Below are positions 1-6,905 of a DNA stretch of 11,035 nt, piece by piece; position 1 is the stretch's first letter, and each line of letters opens with the position of its first letter. Under the pieces are notes generated by a model that was given only the letters and a program-made list of their open reading frames with translations, had not been told where the DNA came from and made no database searches. The stretch covers positions 1-11,035 of the forward strand of contig JAKISM010000077.1 in NCBI GenBank assembly GCA_021648585.1. Direction: 5' to 3'. This DNA is from Devosiaceae bacterium. GTDB lineage: Bacteria; Pseudomonadota; Alphaproteobacteria; Rhizobiales; Devosiaceae. A program made the position numbers and the translations under genes.

Positions 1-134
1 ATTTGATAAATGGCATGATATTATTCACATGCAAAGAAAGCTTTGATTAAAATAGTCACAATTTAGTAAGAAATAATCGCTTTTTGAACACAATATGCCC
101 TAAAAAATGTCAAATTAAGCAATCATATTATATC
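1..134. other. AT-rich non-coding stretch at left edge
   Basis: No convincing reading frame and no tRNA- or rRNA-like sequence is visible here on either strand. The stretch is AT-rich. It probably supplies the upstream region of the structured RNA that follows. A TATTAT at 126-131 would serve as a -10 box, but no good -35 lies 16-18 nt before it. A TTGAAC at 84-89 has no matching -10 at normal spacing. A promoter can therefore be suspected but not placed. Confidence 0.4.
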
Positions 135-268
135 TGTTGCCGTGAGTACTCAGAGTTGGGATTGATAGAGCCCCCAAACCATGAAGTCCTAACTTTGGCA
201 GGCCTTAAGTTGTGGGTCTAAGGCAATTTTTGACGCTCTCATGTTCTTGCCAACATGGGGGCGTTTTT
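135..268 (+). ncRNA. Candidate structured small RNA of unknown family
   Basis: Three stacked secondary-structure elements point to an RNA on the plus strand. Positions 150-162 can pair continuously with 186-198 (13 pairs, four of them G-U). GCCTTA at 202-207 pairs with TAAGGC at 219-224 and is followed by ATTTTT. A 13-bp terminator hairpin follows at 233-264. TTGCC at 137-141 could alternatively pair with GGCAA at 222-226 and close the whole fold. No open reading frame explains this conservation of pairing. The nearest plus-strand gene downstream is more than 3.5 kb away, so it is not an obvious leader. The 5' end is a guess. It might instead be the 3' UTR of a gene left of the window. I do not recognise the family. 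6S RNA, SRP RNA, tmRNA and common riboswitches were considered and not supported. Confidence 0.42.
233..268 (+). terminator. Strong intrinsic terminator
   Basis: Positions 233-245 pair with 252-264 over 13 uninterrupted base pairs (two of them G-U), around the six-base loop CTTGCC. A run of five T (264-268) follows. This is a classical Rho-independent terminator for plus-strand transcription. On the minus strand the hairpin is not followed by a T run, so it is not an obvious terminator for the leftward acnA/DUF1223 transcript. A weaker hairpin with its own T run (202-231) precedes it, so termination may occur at either site. Confidence 0.75.
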
Positions 269-304
269 ATTATAAATATCATCTCCTAGTTAAGGTTAAT
301 TCAT

Positions 305-1051
305 TTAGCGAAAATATGAAGTTGCGCCAAGAATGCGCCCCGGTAATCCGTTAAAATCTTCTTGTAATATAATAGCAAATCCTTTGTCATCTTCTTGTAA
401 AATTTGAGCAAAAGGTAATTTAATATTTACGCCTTTTTTTGGATCCCACATTGTAAGCGCTCGGCGCTCATTTGCAATATTTGAATAAGAGAAAATCTTA
501 CCAGAATTTTCACCGCGTGTGATTTCCACCTCTCTAGTTGATTTAATATTAACTAACCAAATTATAGCCTCGCTAAATCCTTCATTGCCTAAGATAGATA
601 TTTCAAGATAGTTATCATCATATTTTATATCTATGGGAATATATAGTTTAGCGCTTGATAATATTTGATTTATTTCATCAGTTTTAGAGCCGACAACACC
701 CTTAGTGCCATTAATCATTAATTGAGGAGTATAGATGTGGTTAGTTTTTTGAATACTAGAATAAGCTCTTTGTAAATTAGAATTTTCAGAGTTGGCAAAA
801 ATATCTTTCCAGCCAATATAATCCCAATAATCAACATGATATGCAAGCGCTATAATATCGTCTCTTTCACCTAACTTCTTAAGTAATTTGTCTGCTACTG
901 GGCAAGCAGAGCACCCTTGAGAGGTAAAAAGTTCAAGCACTGCTATTGGTGAGGTCTTGACCTCACCAGCTTGCGCTAAGCCAGTTAATAAAAAAGGCAG
1001 TGTAATAGAAAATAAAATTATTTTTTTCAAATTAAAGTAAAAAGAATGCAT
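305..1051 (-). CDS. Secreted DUF1223 thioredoxin-like protein
   Basis: A predicted exported protein of the DUF1223 family, which has a thioredoxin-like fold. Its biochemical role is not established. The family signature is plain: LFTSQGCSACPVAD with the cysteine pair C47/C50, then HVDYWDYIGWKD at residues 72-83, then YTPQLMING at 107-115. The start was set at the ATG at 1049-1051 (248 aa). This puts a typical signal peptide at the very N-terminus: lysines at 9-10, a hydrophobic core to about residue 25, and cleavage after AQA near residue 28. The frame is open up to an ATG at 1106-1108, which would add 19 residues ahead of the signal peptide and is less likely. Neither start has a strong Shine-Dalgarno. 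It follows acnA on the same strand with a 77-bp gap (20 bp with the longer start), so co-transcription is plausible. A CXXC protein close to ccmG suggests envelope thiol chemistry, but that is inference. Confidence 0.85.
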   Translation of the reverse strand: MHSFYFNLKKIILFSITLPFLLTGLAQAGEVKTSPIAVLELFTSQGCSACPVADKLLKKLGERDDIIALAYHVDYWDYIGWKDIFANSENSNLQRAYSSIQKTNHIYTPQLMINGTKGVVGSKTDEINQILSSAKLYIPIDIKYDDNYLEISILGNEGFSEAIIWLVNIKSTREVEITRGENSGKIFSYSNIANERRALTMWDPKKGVNIKLPFAQILQEDDKGFAIILQEDFNGLPGRILGATSYFR

Positions 1052-1128
1052 ATTATTTCTATAAAAGATGTTTCCAACAAAGGCTAGTAACAGATAGGTG
1101 AAAGCCATTTGAGAAAAGATATAAGTCC

Positions 1129-3804
1129 TTATGAAACTAGGTTTCTAAGCACATATTGCAAAATACCACCATTTTTGAAATATTCTAATTCATTTTCAGT
1201 ATCAATGCGGCAAAGAGTATCAATGGTTTTTTCTTCGCCATTTGCAGAAATAATTTTCACCTTCACATTGGCACGAGGGGAAATATCTCCAATATGCTCA
1301 ATGCTAACTTGCTCATCTCCGCTTAATCCAAGCTGTTCCCAGCTTTGCCCATCAATAAATTGCAATGGCAAAACGCCCATGCCAATTAGGTTTGAGCGGT
1401 GAATTCTTTCAAAACTTTGCACAATAACTGCTCTAACACCAAGCAATAATGTGCCCTTTGCCGCCCAATCACGAGATGAACCTGTGCCATATTCTTTGCC
1501 AGCAAAAACAACTAGCGGAGTATTATTTTCTTGATATTGCATTGCCGCATCATAAATTGGCATTTGTTCTCCACTCAAACCAACAGTAAAGCCGCCCTCA
1601 ACGCCCTTTACCATTTGGTTTTTAATGCGAATATTGGCAAATGTACCACGCATCATAACTTCGTGATTGCCACGTCTTGAGCCATAGGAATTAAAATCTT
1701 TTGGCTGGACTTGGCGCTCAATTAGATATTTGCCAGCTGGGCTATCTTTTTTGAACGAGCCAGCAGGGGAAATATGATCTGTGGTAATAGAATCAGCAAA
1801 TAGTCCTAAAATACGAGCATTTTCTATGTCTTTAACTGGCTTTGGCTGTAATGTTAGGCCTTCAAAATAGGGTGGGTTTTTAACATAAGTAGAAGACGAA
1901 TTCCAATTATAGGTTTCACCACCACTAACTTCAATGTTTTGCCAATATTCATCACCCTTAAACACGTCAGCATAACGATTTAAGAACATATCTCTGGTGA
2001 TAGAAGAGCGAACTGCCTGAGAAATTTCTTCATTGCTTGGCCAAATGTCTTTTAGATAGACGGGATTACCATTTTTATCATTACCAAGCGGTTCGCTGGT
2101 TATGTCAATATTTAGCGAGCCAGCAATAGCATAAGCTACAACAAGAGGCGGGGAAGCAAGGTAATTGGCTTTAATATCGGGGCTAATGCGCCCTTCAAAA
2201 TTACGATTGCCTGAAAGAACTGAACAAGCAACCAAATCATTTTCTTTAATGCTAGCAGAAATATCTACATCAAGGGGCCCTGAATTGCCGATACAAGTTG
2301 TGCAACCATAACCAACTAAATCAAAACCCATTGCATCAAGATCATCTTGTAAACCTGCAGCTTTTAGATATTCAGTTACAACTTGCGATCCGGGAGCAAG
2401 GGAGGTTTTAACCCAAGGCTTGCTTTTTAGTCCCTTTTCCAGAGCTTTTTTTGCGAGTAGCCCTGCTGCAATCATTACAGAAGGGTTTGATGTATTGGTG
2501 CAAGAGGTGATAGCGGCAATTACAATATCACCGTGTGAAAGAGTATAATCTTTATTTGCAACATTAACATCAGGGTTATCGCTTTTGTTAAATTCGCCTT
2601 TAAGATCTTCAGAAAATTTAGATTTAGCATCATTTAGCGATATTCTGTCTTGTGGTCTTTTTGGCCCTGAAATTGATGGCACAACAGAACTTAAATCAAG
2701 CCCTACAGTGTCAGTAAAAATAGGGTCAGCACTTGAGTTATCACGATACATACCTTGCGCTTTGGCATAGGCTGTTACCAATGTAATTCTATCCTCATCA
2801 CGCCCTGTAATTTTAAGATAATTTATCGTATCTTCATCTATTGGAAAAAAACCGCAAGTTGCGCCATATTCAGGTGCCATATTGGCAATAGTTGCCATAT
2901 CTTCCAGCGTTAGATTATCTAGCCCCTCACCATAAAATTCAACAAATTTACCCACCACACCTTTTTTGCGTAACATTTCAACTACTGTAAGCACAATATC
3001 AGTAGCAGTGATGCCCTCAACTGCTTTTCCTGTTAGCTTAAAGCCAATAACTTCAGGAATAAGCATGGTTATTGGTTGCCCAAGCATTGCGGCTTCTGCC
3101 TCAATGCCGCCAACGCCCCAACCAAGCACCGCTAGGCCATTGACCATTGTGGTGTGACTATCTGTGCCAACCAAACTATCAGGATAAGCAATGGTTACGC
3201 CATCAATTTCATTTGTCCAAACGGTTTGCGCTAAATATTCAAGATTTACTTGATGGCAAATTCCTGTTCCGGGAGGCACAACAGAAAAATTATCAAATGC
3301 TTCTTGTCCCCAACGTAAAAATTCATAACGCTCATTATTGCGCTTATATTCAAGTTCAACATTTTGCTTAAAGGCAGAATGGTTGCCAAAATTATCAACC
3401 ATTACCGAGTGATCAATAACCAAATCAACTGGCACAAGCGGGTTTATTTTTTGTGGATCTGCGCCAAGTTTTTGCGTTGCATCACGCATTGCCGCCAAAT
3501 CAACAACTGCTGGCACACCAGTAAAATCTTGCATTAACACACGTGAGGGGCGAAATGCTATTTCGTGGTTTGAGCTTTTAGTTTCTAGCCATTTAGCTAT
3601 TGCTTCAATATCAGCTTTTTTTACAGTATTATTATCTTCAAAGCGCAGGAGATTTTCAAGTACCACTTTCATTGAGTAGGGTAGTTTTGAAATTCCTGCT
3701 AATCCATTTTTTTCGGCTTCAATGAGCGAGAAATAGACATATTCTTTGCCATTTACATTTAGAATTTTGCGACATTTGAAACTATCAATGGATTGATTTT
3801 GCAT
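1129..3804 (-). CDS. acnA: Aconitate hydratase A
   Basis: Cytosolic TCA-cycle enzyme that interconverts citrate and isocitrate through cis-aconitate with a [4Fe-4S] cluster. At 891 aa it has the normal length for the AcnA/IRP1-type family. The three cluster ligands are visible: C435 in AAITSCTNTSNPS, and C501 and C504 in GYGCTTCIGNSGP. Other hallmarks are DSLVGTDSHTTMVNGL near 209-224, DSITTDHISPAGS near 671-683, and the substrate-binding EYGTGSSRDWAAKG near 771-784 in the C-terminal swivel domain. The ATG at 3802-3804 is preceded by AAGGTG about seven bases upstream. A plausible promoter lies about 45-75 bp further up. The gene diverges from ccmA and is followed on the same strand by the DUF1223 gene. 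Aconitases of this family are commonly iron- or redox-regulated, but no operator of a known regulator could be recognised. The frame is intact. Confidence 0.98.
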   Translation of the reverse strand: MQNQSIDSFKCRKILNVNGKEYVYFSLIEAEKNGLAGISKLPYSMKVVLENLLRFEDNNTVKKADIEAIAKWLETKSSNHEIAFRPSRVLMQDFTGVPAVVDLAAMRDATQKLGADPQKINPLVPVDLVIDHSVMVDNFGNHSAFKQNVELEYKRNNERYEFLRWGQEAFDNFSVVPPGTGICHQVNLEYLAQTVWTNEIDGVTIAYPDSLVGTDSHTTMVNGLAVLGWGVGGIEAEAAMLGQPITMLIPEVIGFKLTGKAVEGITATDIVLTVVEMLRKKGVVGKFVEFYGEGLDNLTLEDMATIANMAPEYGATCGFFPIDEDTINYLKITGRDEDRITLVTAYAKAQGMYRDNSSADPIFTDTVGLDLSSVVPSISGPKRPQDRISLNDAKSKFSEDLKGEFNKSDNPDVNVANKDYTLSHGDIVIAAITSCTNTSNPSVMIAAGLLAKKALEKGLKSKPWVKTSLAPGSQVVTEYLKAAGLQDDLDAMGFDLVGYGCTTCIGNSGPLDVDISASIKENDLVACSVLSGNRNFEGRISPDIKANYLASPPLVVAYAIAGSLNIDITSEPLGNDKNGNPVYLKDIWPSNEEISQAVRSSITRDMFLNRYADVFKGDEYWQNIEVSGGETYNWNSSSTYVKNPPYFEGLTLQPKPVKDIENARILGLFADSITTDHISPAGSFKKDSPAGKYLIERQVQPKDFNSYGSRRGNHEVMMRGTFANIRIKNQMVKGVEGGFTVGLSGEQMPIYDAAMQYQENNTPLVVFAGKEYGTGSSRDWAAKGTLLLGVRAVIVQSFERIHRSNLIGMGVLPLQFIDGQSWEQLGLSGDEQVSIEHIGDISPRANVKVKIISANGEEKTIDTLCRIDTENELEYFKNGGILQYVLRNLVS

Positions 3805-3843
3805 GTTTTAGCACCTTAATTTTTGCAGAAGTGAATCATCTGC

Positions 3844-3859
3844 TTGCCTTATAGAGCAA
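3844..3859. repeat. Imperfect dyad, copy 1 (acnA side)
   Basis: TTGC at 3844-3847 and GCAA at 3856-3859 are inverted around eight bases. Together with the flanks (CTTGCCT ... AGAG.CAA.CTT) this is a near copy of the perfect dyad 69 bp to the right. It spans the proposed acnA -10 box. This makes it a candidate operator, with no regulator identified. Confidence 0.4.
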
Positions 3860-3877
3860 ACTTGATGAAAAAATCAA
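3848..3877 (-). promoter_or_regulatory. Putative acnA promoter
   Basis: On the minus strand, TTGATT (3877-3872) is followed after 18 bp by TATAAG (3853-3848). This is close to a sigma-70 consensus and would start transcription about 37 nt before the acnA ATG. The -10 box sits inside the imperfect dyad TTGC-N8-GCAA (3844-3859), so a protein bound there could block the promoter. Confidence 0.5.
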
Positions 3878-3912
3878 ATATTGCTGTAATTTTCTAATCA
3901 AGAAATTGCTAC

Positions 3913-3928
3913 TTGCCTCAAGAGGCAA
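3913..3928. repeat. Perfect dyad TTGCCTC-AA-GAGGCAA, copy 2 (ccmA side)
   Basis: A 16-bp palindrome with 7-bp perfect arms and a two-base centre. It lies just upstream of the suggested ccmA -35. The two-base loop makes an RNA hairpin less natural than a dimeric protein-binding site, and no T run follows, so it is not a terminator. Its resemblance to the dyad at 3844-3859 suggests a shared operator for the divergent pair acnA/ccmA. Confidence 0.5.
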
Positions 3929-3929
3929 C

Positions 3930-3958
3930 TTGTTCTTTAAGTGTTTTATATTTAATTT
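3930..3958 (+). promoter_or_regulatory. Weak candidate promoter for the ccm operon
   Basis: TTGTTC at 3930-3935, then 17 bp, then TAATTT at 3953-3958. The -10 is poor and very close to the ccmA start at 3971, which would leave a 5' UTR of only a few bases. The surrounding AT-rich stretch offers other -10-like hexamers such as TATATT at 3947-3952. A promoter must exist in this interval because acnA diverges, but its exact position is uncertain. Confidence 0.3.
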
Positions 3959-3970
3959 AAGAGAAGTAAC

Positions 3971-4672
3971 TTGCCAAACAAAGAAACATACTCGTCACAG
4001 CAAATAAATGTGAGCAAGCTAAGCCTTATTCGCTCTGAGCGCTTAATATTATCTGATGTTAATTTTAATATTAAATCGGGAAATGCTATATTTTTGCGTG
4101 GTGATAATGGAGTTGGCAAAACTTCGCTTTTAATGGCTATTGCTGGTTATTTACATATTGGTGCAGGTGAGATTGCTTGGGAGTTAGATAATGACAATGA
4201 AGAAGAAAATTCCTTAATCGATAATCTTCATTTTATTGCGCATCAAAACGCTATCAAGCCAACGCTTAGTCTTAAAGATAACCTTATGTTTTGGTGTAAT
4301 CTTTATGGTGGTGAGCAGATGGCGGGGGTGTCGGGGACGGGAGCAGAGCGACCAACGGCGACAAGCATAAAAGATGCGCTAAAAATAGTTGGGCTTTCTC
4401 ATGCTATTGATTTTGAAGCAGGATTATTATCGGCAGGGCAAAAAAAGCGATTAAGTTTGGCAAGGTTATTGGTGGCAAATAGAGCGCTTTGGTTGCTTGA
4501 TGAGCCTACATCTTCGCTTGATAGGGAGGGTGATAAATTGGTTGCTAACCTGATTGATAATCATCTTGAAAGGGGGGGCATTGCCATTATTGCTACTCAT
4601 TTAGATCTAAATATAAAAAATGCCAAAACCCTTATTTTGAAAAAAGCCAATCAATATGGAGAAATTGCATGA
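3971..4672 (+). CDS. ccmA: CcmA, haem-export ABC transporter ATPase
   Basis: ATPase subunit of the CcmABCD complex, which uses ATP to release holo-CcmE during cytochrome c maturation. It acts on the cytoplasmic face of the inner membrane. The 233-aa protein shows Walker A GDNGVGKT (44-51), a Q-loop glutamine at 92, the signature LSAGQKKR (153-160), Walker B LWLLDE (173-178), and the switch histidine in IIATHLD (H210). LSAGQKKRLSLARLL is typical of CcmA. The start is a TTG at 3971, supported by GAGAAG four bases upstream. The next alternative, GTG at 4010, has no ribosome-binding site. Residues 117-132 are encoded by a strikingly GC-rich 48-bp segment (about 71%) and lie between the Q-loop and the signature, where related proteins appear shorter. 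The stop overlaps the ccmB start as ATGA. Confidence 0.95.
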   Translation: MPNKETYSSQQINVSKLSLIRSERLILSDVNFNIKSGNAIFLRGDNGVGKTSLLMAIAGYLHIGAGEIAWELDNDNEEENSLIDNLHFIAHQNAIKPTLSLKDNLMFWCNLYGGEQMAGVSGTGAERPTATSIKDALKIVGLSHAIDFEAGLLSAGQKKRLSLARLLVANRALWLLDEPTSSLDREGDKLVANLIDNHLERGGIAIIATHLDLNIKNAKTLILKKANQYGEIA

Positions 4673-5334
4673 AGGCTTTTTTATCCATTCTTTTGCGTGA
4701 TATAAAATTAGCTACCAGCTCATTTGGTGATATGCTTACTTTAGTACTATTCTTTATAATGATTGGGGTAATAGTTCCAATAGCTATTGGGCCTGATAAG
4801 GATCTATTAGCTCTCATTGCTCCCGGTGTGATATGGATTGCCGCCTTTTTATCTTCACTTTTAGCGCTTGATAAAATGTTTCGCCAAGATTTTGATGATG
4901 GCTCATTATTAGCCATGCGCCACGCAAGCATTTCATTTGAAGCGATAGTATTTGCAAAACTTATCGCCCATTGGCTAACCTCAATATTACCGCTAATTAT
5001 CGCCACCCCAATGCTTGCTTTAATGCTTAATATGAATGCACAGATTTTAACATATACAATTATTTCTCTACTTGTTGGCACGCCAGCGCTTATTTCTTTT
5101 GGAGCGGTGGGGGCGGCAATTACTGTTTCGCTTAGGCGGGGCGGGCTTATTGCGCCAGTGCTTATTTTGCCGCTAACATTACCGATTTTAATTTTTGGTG
5201 TTTCAGCAATAAAGTTGGGAACAGGTGCAGGTACTCAAAGTGCTGCTTTGTTAATTTTAGGGGCAATATCTCTTGTAACAGTTGCATTTACTCCGTTTGC
5301 TAGTGCACTTGCACTTAAGCTAACACAGGAGTAA
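4669..5334 (+). CDS. ccmB: CcmB, haem exporter membrane subunit
   Basis: Integral-membrane partner of CcmA in cytochrome c maturation. The 221-aa protein shows six likely membrane segments at roughly 22-41, 47-67, 97-120, 127-152, 158-181 and 190-214. Family landmarks are LLRDIKLA near the N-terminus, GPDKDLLALIAPGVIW (41-56) and the cytoplasmic loop LDKMFRQDFDDGSL (67-80). Its ATG overlaps the ccmA stop by four bases, which implies translational coupling. Length and sequence are normal, with no sign of decay. Assignment is firm from sequence and from its place between ccmA and ccmC. Confidence 0.95.
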   Translation: MKAFLSILLRDIKLATSSFGDMLTLVLFFIMIGVIVPIAIGPDKDLLALIAPGVIWIAAFLSSLLALDKMFRQDFDDGSLLAMRHASISFEAIVFAKLIAHWLTSILPLIIATPMLALMLNMNAQILTYTIISLLVGTPALISFGAVGAAITVSLRRGGLIAPVLILPLTLPILIFGVSAIKLGTGAGTQSAALLILGAISLVTVAFTPFASALALKLTQE

Positions 5335-5336
5335 AC

Positions 5337-5366
5337 ATGAAAAAAACATTTCGAATGGAAAGATAA
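5337..5366 (+). CDS. Possible nine-codon leader ORF before ccmC
   Basis: An ATG at 5337 preceded by a near-ideal AGGAG (5327-5331, spacing five) opens a nine-codon frame, MKKTFRMER, that stops with TAA at 5364-5366. The next base begins the ccmC ATG, in the same frame. The Shine-Dalgarno here is better than the one directly before ccmC (GGAAAG at 5357-5362). It may be a coupling peptide that delivers ribosomes to ccmC. It may also be the remains of a longer ccmC N-terminus cut by the TAA, or chance. Nothing in the peptide suggests a function. Confidence 0.3.
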   Translation: MKKTFRMER

Positions 5367-6131
5367 ATGACACAAAATATTGATCCGCTTAAAAAAATGA
5401 ATTGGTTTGATAGGATTGCCCACCCTGGGCAATTTCTTAAATGGTCACGTTATTTAATTTTGCCACTAGCTATATTAAGTGCTATTTTATTTGGGGTTGG
5501 CCTATGGTTTGCATTTTTTAATTCACCAGAAGATTATCAAATGGGCGATACGGTGCGCATAATGTATATTCATGTACCAAATGCGTGGCTAAGCCAGCTG
5601 GTTTACGTGATGATGGCAGTTTCTGCGATTGGCACTTTGGTTTGGCGACATCCACTAGCCGATGTGGCAATGAAAGCTGCCGCGCCGCTTGGTGCAGCTT
5701 TTACTACTATGGCATTATTTACTGGTGCTCTTTGGGGTCGTCCAACTTGGGGCACTTATTGGGAGTGGGATGGGCGCATGACAGCAACGCTTATATTGCT
5801 CTTAATGTATCTTGGAATAATTGCCCTTTGGCGCTCGTTTGATGATCAATTACGTGCTGCAAAACTTATCGCTATTATTGTTCTAGTTGGCACGATAAAT
5901 ATCCCGATAATTAAATTTTCAGTTGATTGGTGGAATACATTGCATCAGCCAAGCATTGTCAGTTCTGAAGGGCTTTCAATGCCAGCTTCGATTTATACTC
6001 CGCTGTTAATAATGATGCTTGCTTTTACAGTGCTTTTTGCTTTGTTACAAACTAACGCAATGCGCACCGAAATATTACGCCGTAAAGCTGATAGGCAATT
6101 ACGTAAAAGCTTAAATAAAGAGAATGGATAG
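5367..6131 (+). CDS. ccmC: CcmC, haem-handling membrane protein
   Basis: Inner-membrane protein that binds haem on the periplasmic side and attaches it to CcmE during cytochrome c maturation. The 254-aa sequence has about six membrane segments and carries the tryptophan-rich haem-handling motif WGRPTWGTYWEWD (123-135). Two expected axial histidines are present: H69 in MYIHVPNAW and H193 in WWNTLHQPSI. These match the two conserved external histidines known for CcmC. The ATG at 5367 follows GGAAAG by four bases and directly abuts the stop of a nine-codon ORF in the same frame. The C-terminus is basic (ILRRKADRQLRK). It is followed within a few bases by ccmD. Confidence 0.96.
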   Translation: MTQNIDPLKKMNWFDRIAHPGQFLKWSRYLILPLAILSAILFGVGLWFAFFNSPEDYQMGDTVRIMYIHVPNAWLSQLVYVMMAVSAIGTLVWRHPLADVAMKAAAPLGAAFTTMALFTGALWGRPTWGTYWEWDGRMTATLILLLMYLGIIALWRSFDDQLRAAKLIAIIVLVGTINIPIIKFSVDWWNTLHQPSIVSSEGLSMPASIYTPLLIMMLAFTVLFALLQTNAMRTEILRRKADRQLRKSLNKENG

Positions 6132-6135
6132 TAAA

Positions 6136-6279
6136 ATGATAGATTTAGGACCACATGCCTCTTTTATTATAATTGCATATTTGGGAGTGGCTATTGTTAC
6201 TTTAGCGCTAATTACTAGCAATATTGTTCAATATAAAAAACAAAAAAACCGTGTTAAGTCGTTTGAGGATAAGGGCTAA
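6136..6279 (+). CDS. ccmD: CcmD, small haem exporter protein
   Basis: A 47-aa protein starting MIDLGPHASFIIIAYLGVA. It has one membrane span (about residues 9-30) and a basic, Lys/Gln-rich cytoplasmic tail. The LGPHA-F motif followed by a single helix is the typical CcmD pattern in alphaproteobacteria. CcmD helps release holo-CcmE from the CcmABC complex. The ATG at 6136 is preferred because it starts the family-typical sequence. An in-frame ATG at 6124 would add four residues and overlap the ccmC end by eight bases. It sits between ccmC (gap 4 bp) and ccmG (gap 3 bp), exactly where ccmD is expected. Its small size makes it easy to miss. Confidence 0.9.
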   Translation: MIDLGPHASFIIIAYLGVAIVTLALITSNIVQYKKQKNRVKSFEDKG

Positions 6280-6282
6280 ACA

Positions 6283-6837
6283 ATGAAACGAATATTATTT
6301 TTTGCGACTCCACTAATATTGTTAATAGGCATGTTAATTTTATTTGCCACCAATATTGAGCGCAATAGCTCAATCATTCCTTCTGCTCTACTAAATAAAC
6401 CAGTGCCAGAATTTACCCTGCCAGCGGTTAAAGACTTGGTGTTAGATGGCAAAGTGATTGAGGGCTTTGCAACTTCTGATATGTTTGGGCAAGTTTCTGT
6501 GGTAAATGTTTTTGCTTCTTGGTGCGCTCCATGTCGGCAAGAACATCCGTTTTTAATGGAATTGGCGGAAATGGATATTGCAAAAATCTATGGCATTAAT
6601 CAAAAAGATGCGCCTGAAAATGCTAGAGCATTTTTAGAGGAATTGGGCAATCCTTACGCAAAAGTTGGTGCTGATAATGGGCGAGTTTCTATTGAATGGG
6701 GGATTTACGGTATTCCTGAAACTTTTGTTATTAATGCCAAAGGTATTATTACTTATAAACATGTTGGCCCTTTTACTCGTAAATCTTATGAAACCTCGCT
6801 TTTACCAGCGATTAGGGCGGCAATAGAAGATCAATAA
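6283..6837 (+). CDS. ccmG: CcmG/DsbE thiol-disulfide oxidoreductase
   Basis: Membrane-anchored periplasmic thioredoxin-like protein that keeps the CXXCH cysteines of apocytochrome c reduced for haem ligation. The 184-aa protein has an uncleaved N-terminal anchor (about 4-23). The active site WCAPC has cysteines 81 and 84, and the family-specific YGIPETFVI (142-150) carries the cis-proline P145. It starts three bases after the ccmD stop with a GAGGATAAGGG purine stretch upstream. No terminator follows. A strong-looking promoter for ffh begins five bases after its stop, so read-through from the ccm operon into ffh is possible. Confidence 0.96.
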   Translation: MKRILFFATPLILLIGMLILFATNIERNSSIIPSALLNKPVPEFTLPAVKDLVLDGKVIEGFATSDMFGQVSVVNVFASWCAPCRQEHPFLMELAEMDIAKIYGINQKDAPENARAFLEELGNPYAKVGADNGRVSIEWGIYGIPETFVINAKGIITYKHVGPFTRKSYETSLLPAIRAAIEDQ

Positions 6838-6841
6838 TATA

Positions 6842-6871
6842 TTGACTTTATCTTTCTTTTGCCTCTATAAG
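6842..6871 (+). promoter_or_regulatory. Putative sigma-70 promoter of the ffh operon
   Basis: TTGACT at 6842-6847 is followed after 18 bp by TATAAG at 6866-6871, the best promoter match in the window. It has the same spacing and the same -10 as the proposed acnA promoter. Transcription would start near 6878 and give a leader of about 140 nt before the ffh ATG. It lies immediately downstream of the ccmG stop. Confidence 0.6.
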
Positions 6872-6905
6872 CACTTAACTTTACTATAGGTGAAATATTT
6901 GAGCC

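Noticed and set aside
135..231. 6S RNA, suggested by GCCTTAA in a bubble-like arrangement
   Set aside because: The segment that would fold this way is only about 95 nt, shorter than 6S RNA. The characteristic long closing stem is missing and the usual zapA or 5-formyltetrahydrofolate cyclo-ligase neighbours are not seen.
3895..3912. Irr-type iron control element in the acnA/ccmA region
   Set aside because: The imperfect palindrome TTTCTAATCAAGAAA has its half-sites in the opposite orientation to the ICE consensus and poor symmetry.
3913..3928. Intrinsic terminator at the perfect dyad
   Set aside because: No convergent gene ends here, the loop would be only two bases, and no T tract follows on either strand.
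4632..5081. 149-aa minus-strand ORF over ccmB
   Set aside because: It is antisense to a fully conserved ccmB and has no recognisable motif. Long antisense frames are common opposite membrane-protein genes.
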